Shown one piece after another: positions 1 through 10,698 of a stretch of DNA of 64,000 nucleotides. Source of the stretch: Micrasema longulum. Its lineage: Eukaryota; Arthropoda; Insecta; Trichoptera; Brachycentridae. Each line of letters starts with the position of its first letter. Position 1 is the first letter of the stretch. Position numbers and translations under genes: made by a program. Location of the stretch: positions 186,001 through 250,000 of the forward strand of contig JAGVSM010004989.1 of NCBI GenBank assembly GCA_022494885.1, read 5' to 3'. Below the pieces are notes generated by a model, which saw nothing but the letters and a program-made list of their open reading frames with translations, ran no database searches and was not told the DNA's origin.

Positions 1-43
1 TATTCGAGTTAGGTATAGTTATATAAATATTTATATACATATA

Positions 44-1311
44 TTATGAAAATGCGAAACCTAATATTACAAACAAAACTGCAATAGGAAATATGATGTA
101 AATACTCATCCTTGGATGACAGGTTGATATGAGCAAAGATATATCTGCTTCATTTTTTTCTATTCCGTTATGAGTTGGGACTTCTACAATCACTATTTCT
201 TCACTTAAAAATGTGATCATAAAATTACATTCAGTTTGGTTGATGCAACTTTTTGATTCAGACATATTGGCATACTGAAATGTAGGTTTGTAAATATCAA
301 ATATTGCGTATATGTTATTGTATGTAATATCATTATCGCTATAGAAAATATAATAATAATAGCCATCAGCTACAACTTCATGAGTTGTGATCATTCTGGA
401 TTGTGGTGGTGTTTCCAAGAAACTTGTATTCAAACACGATTTACTCGCGGGAAATTCTTGATTGAGTAATATGTTACCATCGTAACATTCTAATAGACCA
501 TTTTCAAAACTTGATGCTCCATTTTCTTCACTCGCCTTTTCAGAATAATTTAAGGCATTTCCACCATGGTTAACACCACGGTCTAAAATATGATTTGGAT
601 CGTGTAGTAGCTGCTCATTTGTTTCTCGTTTTAATCTTGCGCCAAGTCTCTCATAAACTTCGGCTTTTCCATATTTACCAATAACAGAAGTTAGTGTGCT
701 CTTGTATGTATCATTATTGTTATTTTTTATTTTATTATATTTGATATCTTTAAGCTTACTTTTTGTTTCGTAAGTTATATTATTTACTTGACTGAGGTGG
801 TTGGATGAATTTGTATCCATCTCAAATGTAACCGATACCTTTTCATGTCCTTGGGCAAGTACAGTATCAATTTTGTTTGAATAATCATTCAGCAATCCGC
901 AAGTATTAAGCTTTCTTTCCCCCTTTGTAACTAGCAAGTTCGATCCATCAAATCTTGAACAAACTTTCAGTTCTACCACAGCTCCTTTAAGTAAATAGAA
1001 ACCCCAGTATTCCAAAGTGTCATCGGGTAAGGTCATGGATTTCTTCAGGCGAATGTGTTTTCTGCTATTTGTAATGAGAGATTTTCTGTTTACTTGAAAC
1101 GCATTAAAGCTTCTATTCATTTTTAGAGAATGGCTTTGGCAGAAAATCGTTGATAGTCCTTGATGTATCTCTACAACATCTGATTCTGACACTGAGTAGA
1201 TAACATTTGCAAAGACCACATGTCGGAGGTATAATGGCAAAATTATCAACACAGTTGGTAGAATAGTGGTTAGAAGACAGAATAATGCCACCCGCTTTGC
1301 TCCACGTAGAT
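44..1311 (-). CDS. Terminal coding exon of a two-pass membrane protein resembling APD1-4 (DUF4792/DUF4793) family proteins; partial
   Basis: The open frame on the minus strand ends with TAA at 44-46 and runs unbroken for about 422 codons. It enters through a good acceptor (a pyrimidine-rich run then CAG) just above 1311, so the codons above that point are intron; the frame carries no ATG start there. The protein begins with a hydrophobic segment (about the first 30 residues, VALFCLLTTILPTVLIILPL) and ends with a second one (IIFPIAVLFVILGFAF) close to the stop. Between them is a large, probably lumenal or extracellular, region with several NxS/T sites, paired cysteines and the motif YWGFYLLKGA. 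This layout and the segments around DGYYYYIFYSD recall insect proteins with the APD1-4 N-terminal and middle domains, which in plants sit in membrane E3 ligases; no RING finger is visible here. Family assignment is from memory of the pattern. The 5' exons should lie at higher coordinates, but I could not identify them. Confidence 0.6.
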
Positions 1312-1440
1312 CTGGAAAATATTGAAGTTGCAATGAAAATTTATATCCACATACTTATTATGTATTTATTAAATCTTATTAAAAAAAATTGAGAACTAAA
1401 TGAGATGTAGGTACTTTTAAAAATATTCATATATTATGAG

Positions 1441-1665
1441 CATGTCTGCCTCGTATCATGGTTCGATTTCCGATAAGGATGACATGGAATATTAATTTAA
1501 AAAGGTGTTTAATATAATAATTCACCATCCCTTGACTGACACTTTAAGTGTAAGACTTCATCCTACCTATGTAAAAAATGTCAACCAAGTTACACTGCGA
1601 TTGTTGTCGCAATGTGGTGGTTTATGCACCATTTGGTGCAAATAAGAGAACTATGAAGATAATCA
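1441..1665 (+). mobile_element. Degenerate tRNA-derived SINE (family 1)
   Basis: A box-B-like segment (GGTTCGATTTCC) sits near the start. The body ends in the family-typical block TTTATGCACCATTTGGTGCA followed by an A/T-rich GAAGATAATCATT tail. It matches the fuller copy at 33335-33598 in order of blocks but is strongly mutated. Confidence 0.65.
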
Positions 1666-1680
1666 TTATTAACATGACGA

Positions 1681-2082
1681 TATCTTAATCCAAAAGTATT
1701 CTTACATTTTTTTATGTTTCAATTTTTACTACAATAAGTACTAATTTTATTTCTAGCATGTCAGGACATAAATACGAAAAAAGTTATGTATTTATTGTAA
1801 GTGCAATAAATAATAAAATTATCTAATTTTTATTTTCCTTGTACCATAAGGATAATATTTTTTTAAATAAATTGTTTGATAAATCTAAAAGCAGTTTTTA
1901 TAAAATGTGTTACTTTTCCCTTTTTATATTTATTATTTGAATGTATGAATTCTTATTTTTATTTAACTTTGTGGTTGGACAAACATTTGATATAAATCTA
2001 CCGGTTTTCAAATGTACAATATAGTTTTTACATTAAATAATCTGAAAATCTTCCTTTAATGTTATTCATAGATAAAAAATAA
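1681..2082. other. AT-rich sequence with no recognised feature
   Basis: There is no long open frame, splice-like exon or clear repeat. Short A/T runs dominate. Confidence 0.5.
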
Positions 2083-3113
2083 AACATTTTTCATATTGAC
2101 GGTGAAAAGGAAAAAGTTCTTAAGTGGCATGTAGCAGCTTTACAGAAGTGATATTTTGAAAAGTAAAATACAAGTGCTTTTGAATGTTATTGCCTATCGG
2201 TGAACCAAGTAAATATACAAATTTTGTTTGTGTTAGTAGGCAAACTAGAATTCATTTGAAATAATTCGGTCATGCACACATAAGCAAAGGTTTTTTAAAA
2301 ATTTTAATGAACTGTACCCATGTTTAAACGAAGTGACATTTAAAAAAAGCGCCTTTATATTAATTGACATTAAAAAGGTAAAAATAAGTATACATTATAG
2401 ATATTATAGAAAAAATTCACAACAAATCTAAAAGACTTAAACAAGATTATAGTATAATTGTAATTTTTATAGCATACTACATGGCTAAATAGCTAGTAGG
2501 TCATATATGCATAAGTAAAAAGTTGCTTAGGATATTTAGTACCTATTTAAAAATAAAAAAAGCACTCTTGCTTTTATTAGTTTTTGTGAAAATAATATGA
2601 CAAAAACCTCAGAAGAATATTTATTTCCACATACTGACTTTTAACTACTAACTTTGACTTTTCATTATTATTATTATACTATATCGATGGTGGAAAGGAA
2701 AAGCTCCAAAGTGACTTAAGGCAACTTTACAGAAAAGGCAACGAAACTTTAAAAAAAATTTTAAACCATGTATAAATCACACCAAAATAATAAGTAAATG
2801 CGAGATTTTTAAATTAATTAAAAGACACGAAAATTTTAATTGGGTCTTCTGTAAAGCTGCTACATGCCAATTAAGAAATTTTTCCTTTTCACCGTCAATA
2901 TGAAAAATGTTTTTTTAAATGTCACTTCGTTTAAACATGGGTACAGTTCATTAAAATCTTTAATAAACCTTTGCTTATGTGTGCATGACCGAATTATTTC
3001 AAATGAATTCTAGTGTGCCTACTAACACAAACAAAATTTGTATATTTACTTGGTTCACTGATAGGCACTAACATTCAAAAGCACTTGTATTTTACTTTTC
3101 AAAATATCACTTG
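2083..3113. repeat. Compound inverted repeat built on a MITE-like terminal repeat
   Basis: Two inverted pairs are interleaved. Pair 1: 2083-2148 (core ATTGACGGTGAAAAGGAAAA, continuing to CAGCTTTACAGAAG) is the reverse complement of 2845-2911. Pair 2: 2149-2344 is the reverse complement of 2912-3113, nearly identical over about 195 bases. The order is therefore A1 A2 ... A1' A2', not the nested order of a simple foldback. A further A1-like copy starts at about 2681 (ATCGATGGTGGAAAGGAAAA), so 2681-2905 could itself be a small TIR element. A related element lies at 42468-42690. Confidence 0.8.
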
Positions 3114-3603
3114 TATTGAAAATAGTAAGTAGTAGTGTTATTAGAAAACTTAATGTATATTGGAAAACATGTTTAAATGTACACACACCATTCACTCTTA
3201 GTGATGAATATTCATATGGGTAGTTTTTCACATCCACAAGATTTTTCTTCATGTTTAGATATGTATTTTTGATTGCACTATATCAGTGTCAGAAGTAATA
3301 CTGTCTACTTAAGTTTATTTTTGTGGTAGAACTAAGTAATAATCTAAATAAAGATTACAGCACATACCTACATGTTATCTTCAGGTAAATAGCATCTCAT
3401 AAATATATTTGTACACAGTTTATAACAGTTACAACTACAATTAATAATTATGTATATATATACTAAGTCATCTTATCAGTCCACACTCATTCCAATAAAC
3501 TCATGTTGATAATAAATGATAAGTGCATTATAATCAGTCACATGAACATATTTAGATGAATTTATTGTGGACATATACTTATACTTGTCCACAAGTTGAA
3601 TAT

Positions 3604-3836
3604 ACCTATCGTTGGGGTCTACATTCAAGGCACACCGAAGGAATGCGGTAATATGTGTTGATACTGCCCGATTGAGTTTCGATAAAAATTAGGGCCTAGA
3701 TATTCAAGAATATAATATATTTCTGAATATCGCTAAGCTAATTTTAACCAACTAACTAGCTAACTCAACCAGACAACGTCACAACATAATACTCCATTCT
3801 TTCCATGCACCTTGAACGTAGACCCCAACCATAGGT
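3604..3836. repeat. MITE-like element with about 40-bp imperfect terminal inverted repeats
   Basis: The left end (ACCTATCGTTGGGGTCTAC, running to about 3648) is the inverse of the right end (GTAGACCCCAACCATAGGT). The interior is AT-rich and non-coding. It abuts the next hairpin element and shares the bases around 3836. Confidence 0.7.
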
Positions 3837-3961
3837 AGGTAATCGAGCAGGAATAAAATCGATGAATGCTGTTTTATACCAAACATAAATTTACATTAAA
3901 GTAAAAATGTATGTTTAGTACAAAACAGCATTCATCAATATTATTCCTGGCCAATTACCTA
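3836..3961. repeat. Palindromic hairpin MITE, about 126 bp
   Basis: The left arm TAGGTAATCGAGCAGGAATA pairs with the right arm TTATTCCTGGCCAATTACCTA with few mismatches. The arms continue through GATGAATGCTGTTTT / AAAACAGCATTCATC towards a short centre, so nearly the whole element folds on itself. Confidence 0.75.
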
Positions 3962-4145
3962 TCATTCCTAACCTTTCCTCGACCCATCCTTATGGTATCT
4001 TACATCAAGATACAAAATTAAAAGATTTGGATTTGGAACATTACATGCAAAATTTGACATTGCATAACAATTCTTAGAATCGTGATGCGTCATTGTGAAA
4101 GTAAACTTGTTATCAAAATTAGTTAAATAATTCATAATGAACTAT

Positions 4146-4686
4146 CATCATCCAGTGCACCAATATTGAAGAACATTTTTATAGCAATAAAGGTAGGTCC
4201 ATTTCTAGGTTCCTTTCCTTTACTCAAATATTTCCAACCTTACTCAAAACTTAATGATTTTCTTTTTGTCGCTGCAATCCGCTCATCGTTTACATTTGAA
4301 AAACTGAATCGATATTTATGAAAAATACTACGATGATTAACTAAAAAGTATTTATCGAAAAGGGATTAATACACTTACCAACAAAACTGAATGAATGATT
4401 AAAACCTAATAACATTCGGTGACGAAGAGACCAAATGTGAAGCAGAATGTAGTGGAAAAATGAAAATCATTCAGGTTTGAGTAAGGTTGGAAACATTTGA
4501 ACTTTTTATTTATTTAATGCACATAACACACAATTTTATCATAGCGCAATTATAATTTTTATGTCCCGACTTTTTAGAAAATTCCGTGTTAAGTCGGGTA
4601 AAGGAAAGGAGCATGGGTATGGACCTACTTTTAATGTGATGATGCACTGTTCTTCAAAAAGTTCAATTTTGACTATTAATTATTTG
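4146..4686. repeat. Nested inverted repeats (one TIR element inside another)
   Basis: The outer arms are about 4146-4226 and 4596-4686 (for example AGGTAGGTCC...CCTTTCCTTTAC against GTAAAGGAAAGG...GGACCTACT). The inner arms are about 4224-4262 and 4464-4502 (TTTCCAACCTTACTCAAA against TTTGAGTAAGGTTGGAAA). The interior has no coding sequence. The arrangement fits one MITE inserted close to the end of another, or a single foldback with two arm blocks. Confidence 0.65.
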
Positions 4687-4850
4687 GATATTTTCAATAA
4701 CGACCACGAGGATTCCAAATCATTATTACTAAATATTAGTAAAAAATATATATTTTTTTACTACTGAGAATTCAATTTTTATAATGCAAATTCGTAAAGG
4801 TTTGAATTTATAGCATGCGCTTTTTCCCTAAACATTTTATTTCGCATATT

Positions 4851-5535
4851 GTTTTTCTTGTCTTACGAGATAGTTACGTATTAACAACTCCTCTAACATA
4901 TGGTATAGGTTTGCATATTCTACCGCATTCCAATGCAATGCCCTCCAGCTACCCGCACTTACCTCATGCCCCACGAGACCCCGTAATTTCTCATCCCCCC
5001 TCAATTTTGCTCTTTATAAGGCGGATTTCTGGTAAAAACACCCACTCAGGGCTCTCATAGCGAACCAGCTTGCTTTCCTTATCTGGAACTCTTTGGTACT
5101 AGGCTACGCCTTGGCTCTCATCCTGTACAGTCATATTATACTGCCAACCCTTGCTAACCTAGTCGCTTGCCTTGTTTGGCTCAACCGGCTTCTTTGGTTA
5201 GACATATAATTAGATTATTCCAGACTATAGTAATTGATCCCGAGTACCTACTCAGTGAAGTAGGAATGCTGGCTGTTAAGCCCTTTTGCTAACTTCTGAA
5301 TACAATATGAGAAATCATATTACTAGGAAGAGCTAGTTCAGTTGTCCGAGGCACACACATGTTTTGCCGAAAATCACCCCCTGTTGTGAGCAATAATTCC
5401 ACTGCCCCTCAATCTGTAAAATCAGTGCTTGTCAACCCGTGTAATCAACGATATTGTATTTCTTTAATTTACTAGTGCTTGTACAGTATGTAATGTATGA
5501 ACTGAATCAATAAATATCTTTGAAATATTACCAGA
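4851..5535 (+). mobile_element. Possible solo LTR or LTR fragment
   Basis: This block is less AT-rich than its surroundings, with a TATA-like CTTTATAAGGCGG at about 5014 and an AATAAA signal near 5508 followed by an AT-rich boundary. That is the promoter then poly(A) order of an LTR. No gag or pol frame, primer-binding site or clear TG...CA ends with target duplication could be placed, so the ends are guesses. Confidence 0.3.
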
Positions 5536-6040
5536 TATGTTTATAAATTATAAATTTCAATTCAAGTACAATTTATAAATTTCAATTTTTTTACCATTTT
5601 ATAAAAATAAATCAAATTAATTATAACTGAAATAAAATAAAATTGTCATAAAAATAACAGTTCAATCAATATAATTGTTATAAAAATTAAAACCCTTTTT
5701 TATTCTTAATAAGCTCCTGTCCACCCTGTAGCAAACTAAGAAAACAAAAAACATGTTTCTAACGAAGAGCGCAATTTCCACTATGATGACTTCCATAAGC
5801 CGCTTCGTCCAAAGGAAAGGATCGAATTCTGTCATTTTTTAATTTTTTTATATAACTGTTTTAAAAACTCGAATATTTGACGTGTTATTGACAGATGTAT
5901 ATATGTACTCTAAGGTTATTGATTATAATTACTAAACAAGTGCTACTGTCGCCATAAAACATTTGTTTCAAGCATTTAAAAGAAAGGGGAAGGTGATACG
6001 GAATAAATATGGTTACCAAAAATGGTCCGGTAAGGAGATG

Positions 6041-6425
6041 GTGGGTCCACCTCCTATTGTAGTGGTTGGCGCGTTCGCCTACCATACTTGAGGTTCTAGG
6101 TTCGATTCATGGCAAGGTGGATGTAAAATATTAATTTTAAAAGAGATTCTACGCTGCTGTTTTATTTTTATTTTATTTTAAAAAAAAAATATTTTTATAT
6201 TTGTTTATTTTTCCATACACATATTTACATAGAATAATAGTTACAAAAATACACCTTAGAAAAATACATCTTAAAATAGTATGGTTCTTAGATAGTATCA
6301 TATAGTTCCTGGACTGGAATCTAAAGCGTAAAACTGCCCATCTTACCTTCATACGCATGCTAAATAATCGCTAGTACGTTACGATTGAAGCTCTGATGCA
6401 GTGCCTTATGTACCGAGGAAGCGGA
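6041..6425 (+). mobile_element. tRNA-derived SINE (family 1), interrupted in the middle
   Basis: The tRNA-like head has an A-box-like TAGTGGTTGGCG and a B-box-like AGGTTCGATTC. After about 130 bp of extra A/T-rich sequence the family body resumes at about 6295 (TAGTTCCTGGACTGGAATCT) and reaches GCAGTGCCTTATG near 6410. Confidence 0.65.
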
Positions 6426-6998
6426 TAAAAAAATAATGGCGAAGAAATTTATTGAAGTTTTATGTTTGTAAAATATGTCAAAAGTTAGAATAATCGAAGA
6501 TGTATGAATTTTGGTGAAGCGAGGTTTATATGTATTACAGGGGAATTGATTTTGTGTTTTATTTTATTATTTTTATTTAAATTGGTAAGTTTTTTAAATA
6601 AAACATTATTTTAATGGCCATCTATTTGTGATTTATTATTAAAAGGTTATGTTTTTCCCAGCGGAAAAAATGTGGGACGAAATTTTTTGTTAAATTTATT
6701 ATTTTCAATAGAAAGGGTTTTGGAATTCTAGGTAATCGCCGCTTGGTCATTTGAATTCAACCCAAAGTATCGAATCCTAATTGGCATAAACAATAGATGG
6801 AATATTCGTAAGTACTTAGTAACGGCTCAGGTAAATATGTTAAGGTGGAGACGCACATATTTCGACTACATGAAATTTATCGATTTGGTCATCCAGCGGC
6901 AAAAAATATAAACTTTCAGAATTAACCCAAAAATGAAACCATTTCAAGGTCATTTTAGTTTGGCTGTGTTTTCAAAGATGCCTGTGAAAGTCACCGTA

Positions 6999-7038
6999 GC
7001 TTAGAGTATATACATCTGTATATGTATATACTCTAAGC
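6999..7038. repeat. 40-bp palindrome next to the hAT terminus
   Basis: GCTTAGAGTATATACAT and ATGTATATACTCTAAGC are perfect 17-base inverted arms around a six-base centre. The right arm touches the hAT-like end at 7039. Confidence 0.8.
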
Positions 7039-9003
7039 CATTGTTTTTCAACCTGTGGGTCGCGACCCCCTGGGGGGTCGCGGAGCCTCTGTAGGGGGGT
7101 TGCGAGAGGTTGAGAAAACTTCAGTTTTTTTATACAGCATATAATTTGTGAGACTTAAATAAAAAGTCGATAAGAGTTAAAATTATTATATTTAACAAAA
7201 TTTCCCTATAACCAATCATACAAGTCAGAAAAATGCTAGTTCAAAACATGTTATTACAAAGAAAATAAATATAAAAAATGTGTTTAAATAGAAAATGATT
7301 ACATTTGTGCTTGCTTATCTTCGTTCATTTTAATGTGAAGGTTGCGCTTGAGTTTGTTCAATTAATTTCTCCCATCGTGGATCCGTTTTTCCCACATTAA
7401 GTATTAAATCGTTTTCCAAATTTAAGCGATTTCTTAGTTTACATTTTATTCGCCCCATTGATGAAAATGCCAACTCGCACAAGTACGAGGTAGAAAATGG
7501 AATCAAACACTTCAATGCCTCGGTTGTTAATTCCGAGTATTCTGTTTTTCTTTTTAACCAAAACGTATCCAAATTTTCAGACTTGAATCCCAAGTGTAAC
7601 ATCCCATCGGCAGATAGTTCCAGCAGATTCTCTTTGAGCTTAGTTGCTAAATTTGCCTCGTTTATAGCTGCATTTAAAAACGGATTTAAGATCCATCTTT
7701 GCCCAGTGTTATCCGATATCTCTTGCAGTGAGAAGTAATAGCACAATTCATTCTTCAAATTATGTAACACCATTTTCATACCAGATATATATGAGTTGAT
7801 GTTGATCTCGCTTCCGACTTCTTCAATGAAAGACTGTGTGGACGAAAATGAATCAAAGTTGTTTTGATTTATAGATGATGACCACAATTCAATTTTTTTT
7901 ATAAAGCCATGGAGTTTGTCTTTTGCTGTAATGACATTTTCATCACGCCCTTGAAGACTTTTATTCAAGTTATTTAAATGTTCAAATAAGTCAGAAAGAA
8001 AAGCCAATTTTAAAAGGAATTCCGAGTCAGAAATGAATTCAGAGTAATGTGACTTGGTTTGCTGTAAATATACTAATAGTTCAGCGCGAAGTTCCATAAC
8101 TCTGGTCAGTACTTTGCCTTTTGATAACCACCTAACTTCTGTATGGTAAAGCAAATTACGGTGTAGTGTCCCCATATCTTCACAAATGATTCGAAACAAT
8201 CGAGTCTGCAACGCTTTTCTTTTAATAGAATTTACAATGTTAATAATAACATTAAGAACTTGACTGTATTCTTGCGGTAAGGATTTGGCTGCAAGAGCTT
8301 GGCGATGGAGAAAGCAATGCATCCAACAAGCGTTTGGCATCTGTTCTTTCAGTTTAGCAATAAATCCACTCTTCGCACTAGTCATGGCTTTTGCTCCGTC
8401 ACTACAAAAAGCAATGCATTTTTGTGCCCAATCGATATTCATATCTTGCGTAGCTTCAAGGAACATGTCATGCAAGCATTGACTTGTAGTATTTTTGGGA
8501 AGTTCCTTGCAAAATAGTATTTCTTCCATTATTATTTCATTGGATTCAAAACGCACAAAAGCTACAAATCGCGCACAACTCGCAATATCCGTTGATTCAT
8601 CAAATTGCAAGGATACAAAAGAACTTTTCATTATTTTTTCTATGACTTGATCACGAACATCAGTAGCCATATTGCTTATCCTGCATTGAATGGTATTGTC
8701 AGAGAGAGGTATACTTTTGAGCTTTTCGACCTCTTGCTTGCCAAACATAATCTCTGTTATATCTAAAGCCGCTGGTAAAATCAAATTTTCGGCAATAGTG
8801 TGAGATTTCCCTGCTGCAATGGGCAATTTTATGGACACATTTATACATAGAAAATTATCATTACAAAATTAGAAAGACTCAATGGTTTATAGTAGACTTT
8901 GTGGGAGTGGAAGCGGGAGAGAGGTGTTTATAATTGAATTTGATTCAGTGATCGTTTGAAAGAAGACAACTTGTTATCAAAGAAATCAAGACGGGTATGT
9001 ATG
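7039..9003 (-). mobile_element. hAT-superfamily transposon, incomplete at its 5' end
   Basis: The low-coordinate end, CATTGTTTTTCAACCTGTGG followed by GTCGCGACCCCC, closely resembles the CAGTGTTTTTCAACC-type termini of Charlie-like hAT elements. The transposase frame reads away from the other end. Sequence upstream of the frame (8819-9003) recurs at about 59070-59240, so that stretch was mobilised or duplicated with the element. No matching opposite terminus is seen near 9000. Confidence 0.7.
7330..8838 (-). CDS. hAT transposase (ZBED5/SCAND3-like), N-terminal BED finger missing
   Basis: An open frame of 502 codons encodes the RNase H-like and dimerisation parts of a hAT transposase. Visible landmarks are AAGKSHTIAENLILPAALDI at the start, LQFDESTDIASCARFVAF (first catalytic aspartate block), FCSDGAKAMTSAKSGF (second aspartate block), ACWMHCFLHRQALAAK, VRWLSKGKVLTRVMELR, and the C-terminal hAT dimerisation segment LIPFSTSYLCELAFSSMGRIK followed by KLRNRLNLENDL. 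Family members normally carry a BED zinc finger and more N-terminal sequence; here the frame opens at a non-ATG codon shortly after an in-frame stop, so the DNA-binding part is absent. The long uninterrupted frame implies a young insertion or selection, but by itself it would not make a normal transposase. Confidence 0.9.
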   Translation of the reverse strand: MSIKLPIAAGKSHTIAENLILPAALDITEIMFGKQEVEKLKSIPLSDNTIQCRISNMATDVRDQVIEKIMKSSFVSLQFDESTDIASCARFVAFVRFESNEIIMEEILFCKELPKNTTSQCLHDMFLEATQDMNIDWAQKCIAFCSDGAKAMTSAKSGFIAKLKEQMPNACWMHCFLHRQALAAKSLPQEYSQVLNVIINIVNSIKRKALQTRLFRIICEDMGTLHRNLLYHTEVRWLSKGKVLTRVMELRAELLVYLQQTKSHYSEFISDSEFLLKLAFLSDLFEHLNNLNKSLQGRDENVITAKDKLHGFIKKIELWSSSINQNNFDSFSSTQSFIEEVGSEININSYISGMKMVLHNLKNELCYYFSLQEISDNTGQRWILNPFLNAAINEANLATKLKENLLELSADGMLHLGFKSENLDTFWLKRKTEYSELTTEALKCLIPFSTSYLCELAFSSMGRIKCKLRNRLNLENDLILNVGKTDPRWEKLIEQTQAQPSH

Positions 9004-9520
9004 TTGGAAGTGATGTAATTGTTATAATTAACTTAGGCTGAATCCTTAATAAATGAATTAACATATGTTCGCCTTTAATATATTGTTTTAACATACATTC
9101 GCCTGAAAGATTGCATTTATTAGCTTACTTTCATCTTTGTTTTTCTGATTCTATACTTCACTCTTATGCATAAATGTCGGCACCAGGCTGAATTGCTAAT
9201 AATGAAACTTTTAAACTGTTAATTATACATTTTGCGATAAACATTTATTTGCCAAGTTTGATTTTATTGCACCGTTCATCCTTGTTTCGGGCACTCACCT
9301 TCCTTTTAATATATTTCTTTATCTGATAACGTTTATATTTGGTTAAAATCACTTCTTTTAAAATTTTGTGATTATTTTTTAATTAAAAACTCTCACTATA
9401 TAAGTCACTTTTTTGTAAATCAAAGCAAATAAGGGGAACTTATTTGTTTGTCCAGGGCGGTAAATGTTACATACTCTATCGTGACCTTGGTCAATACGCA
9501 TTAAATTGGTGTTGCCTTGG
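9004..9520. other. Non-coding sequence between hAT flank and right inverted arm
   Basis: AT-rich; no open frame or family was recognised. TTAACATATGTTCGCCTTTAAT and a similar TTAACATACATTCGCC about 40 bp later form a short direct repeat. Confidence 0.4.
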
Positions 9521-9689
9521 TGGTGCCTTCAGAGACATCTTTGCAAACACAGCCAAACTAGATTGACCTTACAATTGTTTCATTTTTGGGTTTATTCTGA
9601 AAGTTTATATTTTTTGCCGCTAGATGACCAAATCGAGAAATTTTACGTATTTCAATTATGTGCGTATAATAGAATTTTTAAAAAATAAC

Positions 9690-9922
9690 ATGGCAACTGG
9701 CAACTCCTCGTCACAACTGTCAATGTCAACGACTATCAACTATCAACCACAGTTAATATTAGTATTAGTAATCTGTGATCTTATCTATCAACTATCAATA
9801 AACTGTGTTGAGTTTGAGTGTCGACTACAAGAGCAAGAGTATAATTTGTTCGAACATATCCAGATCCTGTGGTGATCCAGTGACCAGCACAGACTAAAGA
9901 TATAATACTGTGACCAGTGGCC
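9690..9922 (+). promoter_or_regulatory. Candidate ASCC1 5' UTR exon and promoter region
   Basis: The stretch rises in complexity after the repeat arm and ends in a strong donor context (GTGGCC then GTAAGTAG) at 9923. Acceptors that could join it to the ASCC1 start exon are seen at about 10589 (TGCATACAG) and 10693 (TGTTATAG). The tandem CAACTATCAA motifs are a local feature. Assignment to ASCC1 rests only on position and splice sites. Confidence 0.3.
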
Positions 9923-10330
9923 GTAAGTAGTAGTAGAAGTAAAATAATCAGGTAATCTGTGAGAAGACGAAGACCGAATTAAATTAAAAACTTACCGGTC
10001 TAGAAATTTTGTATAACCTCCCTCCCTTGAGACAAATACCACACATTTGTACAAACGGTAATAAATTATTTATATTAGCGATGTTATCTCCATATTATTT
10101 TGAAGTTTGACAGTGATATCAGTAAATGTTTGAAGTGTCTGTGCTCATAAGAAAATAGACAAAAACTACTAATAAACTGTAGAGGACATTCCGGACGTTA
10201 AGAACTTGCTGTCTTGTAAAGGAGACATTCGAAGTCTGTAGCCCAGACATCAGAATGACCTCCGCATAATAACAACGTTACCTAGATACTACTACATCCC
10301 TAACCCTACAAAAGTAAAGATCTAAATAAG

Positions 10331-10460
10331 TTCCCCTAGTAGTGCAACAGTTGGTGCGTTCGCCTATGGTGTTTGAGGTCCCAGGTTCGATCCCTCGAAA
10401 TTAAATATTTGTTGAAAGGCAGTTTCATTGGTATATAAATGCAGTGCCCTATGCATCACA
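10331..10460 (+). mobile_element. SINE family 1 copy with internal deletion
   Basis: The head (GTTGGTGCGTTCGCCTATGG, then GAGGTCCCAGGTTCGATCCC) has A- and B-box-like parts. It is followed after a short stretch by the tail block GCAGTGCCCTATGCATCA. The middle of the standard copy is missing. Confidence 0.7.
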
Positions 10461-10698
10461 TATAATATAAGCATAATAAATTTTCAATCTCTAGACAGCC
10501 TTTATTATGGAGCTTTTTTTGAAAGCTGCTATTTTCTGTTACATTTCTAACTATTTATAAATATTAAACCTTTTGTTCACTGCATACAGAAGCCTTTTGC
10601 CTTGGCATTCTTACTCAGTACTTTTATAGGTTTATATTAAAATAAAATCAGCCTGAATCCAAACATGAATAATAATCAATAATGCTGTTATAGTTAAC

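Larger units (their letters stand above)
6851..9667. repeat. About 140-bp inverted repeats bracketing the hAT transposase locus
   Basis: The left arm (about 6851-6990) and right arm (about 9525-9667) are inverted copies, sharing for example GCGGCAAAAAATATAAACTT, CCAAAAATGAAAC and GTTTGGCTGTGTTT. They lie outside the hAT-type terminus at 7039. They may be the TIRs of a larger element into which the hAT copy inserted, or two copies of another repeat in opposite orientation. Confidence 0.7.

Noticed and set aside
3055..3252. 65-codon minus-strand frame as a possible 5' exon of the membrane protein gene
   Set aside because: Much of it lies inside the A2' inverted repeat, and no fitting donor to the acceptor at 1311 was seen.
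4815..5060. 81-codon plus frame
   Set aside because: It runs through the LTR-like block and shows no gag-like or other domain.
8285..8517. Plus-strand frames antisense to the hAT transposase
   Set aside because: They are shadows of the 502-codon minus-strand gene.
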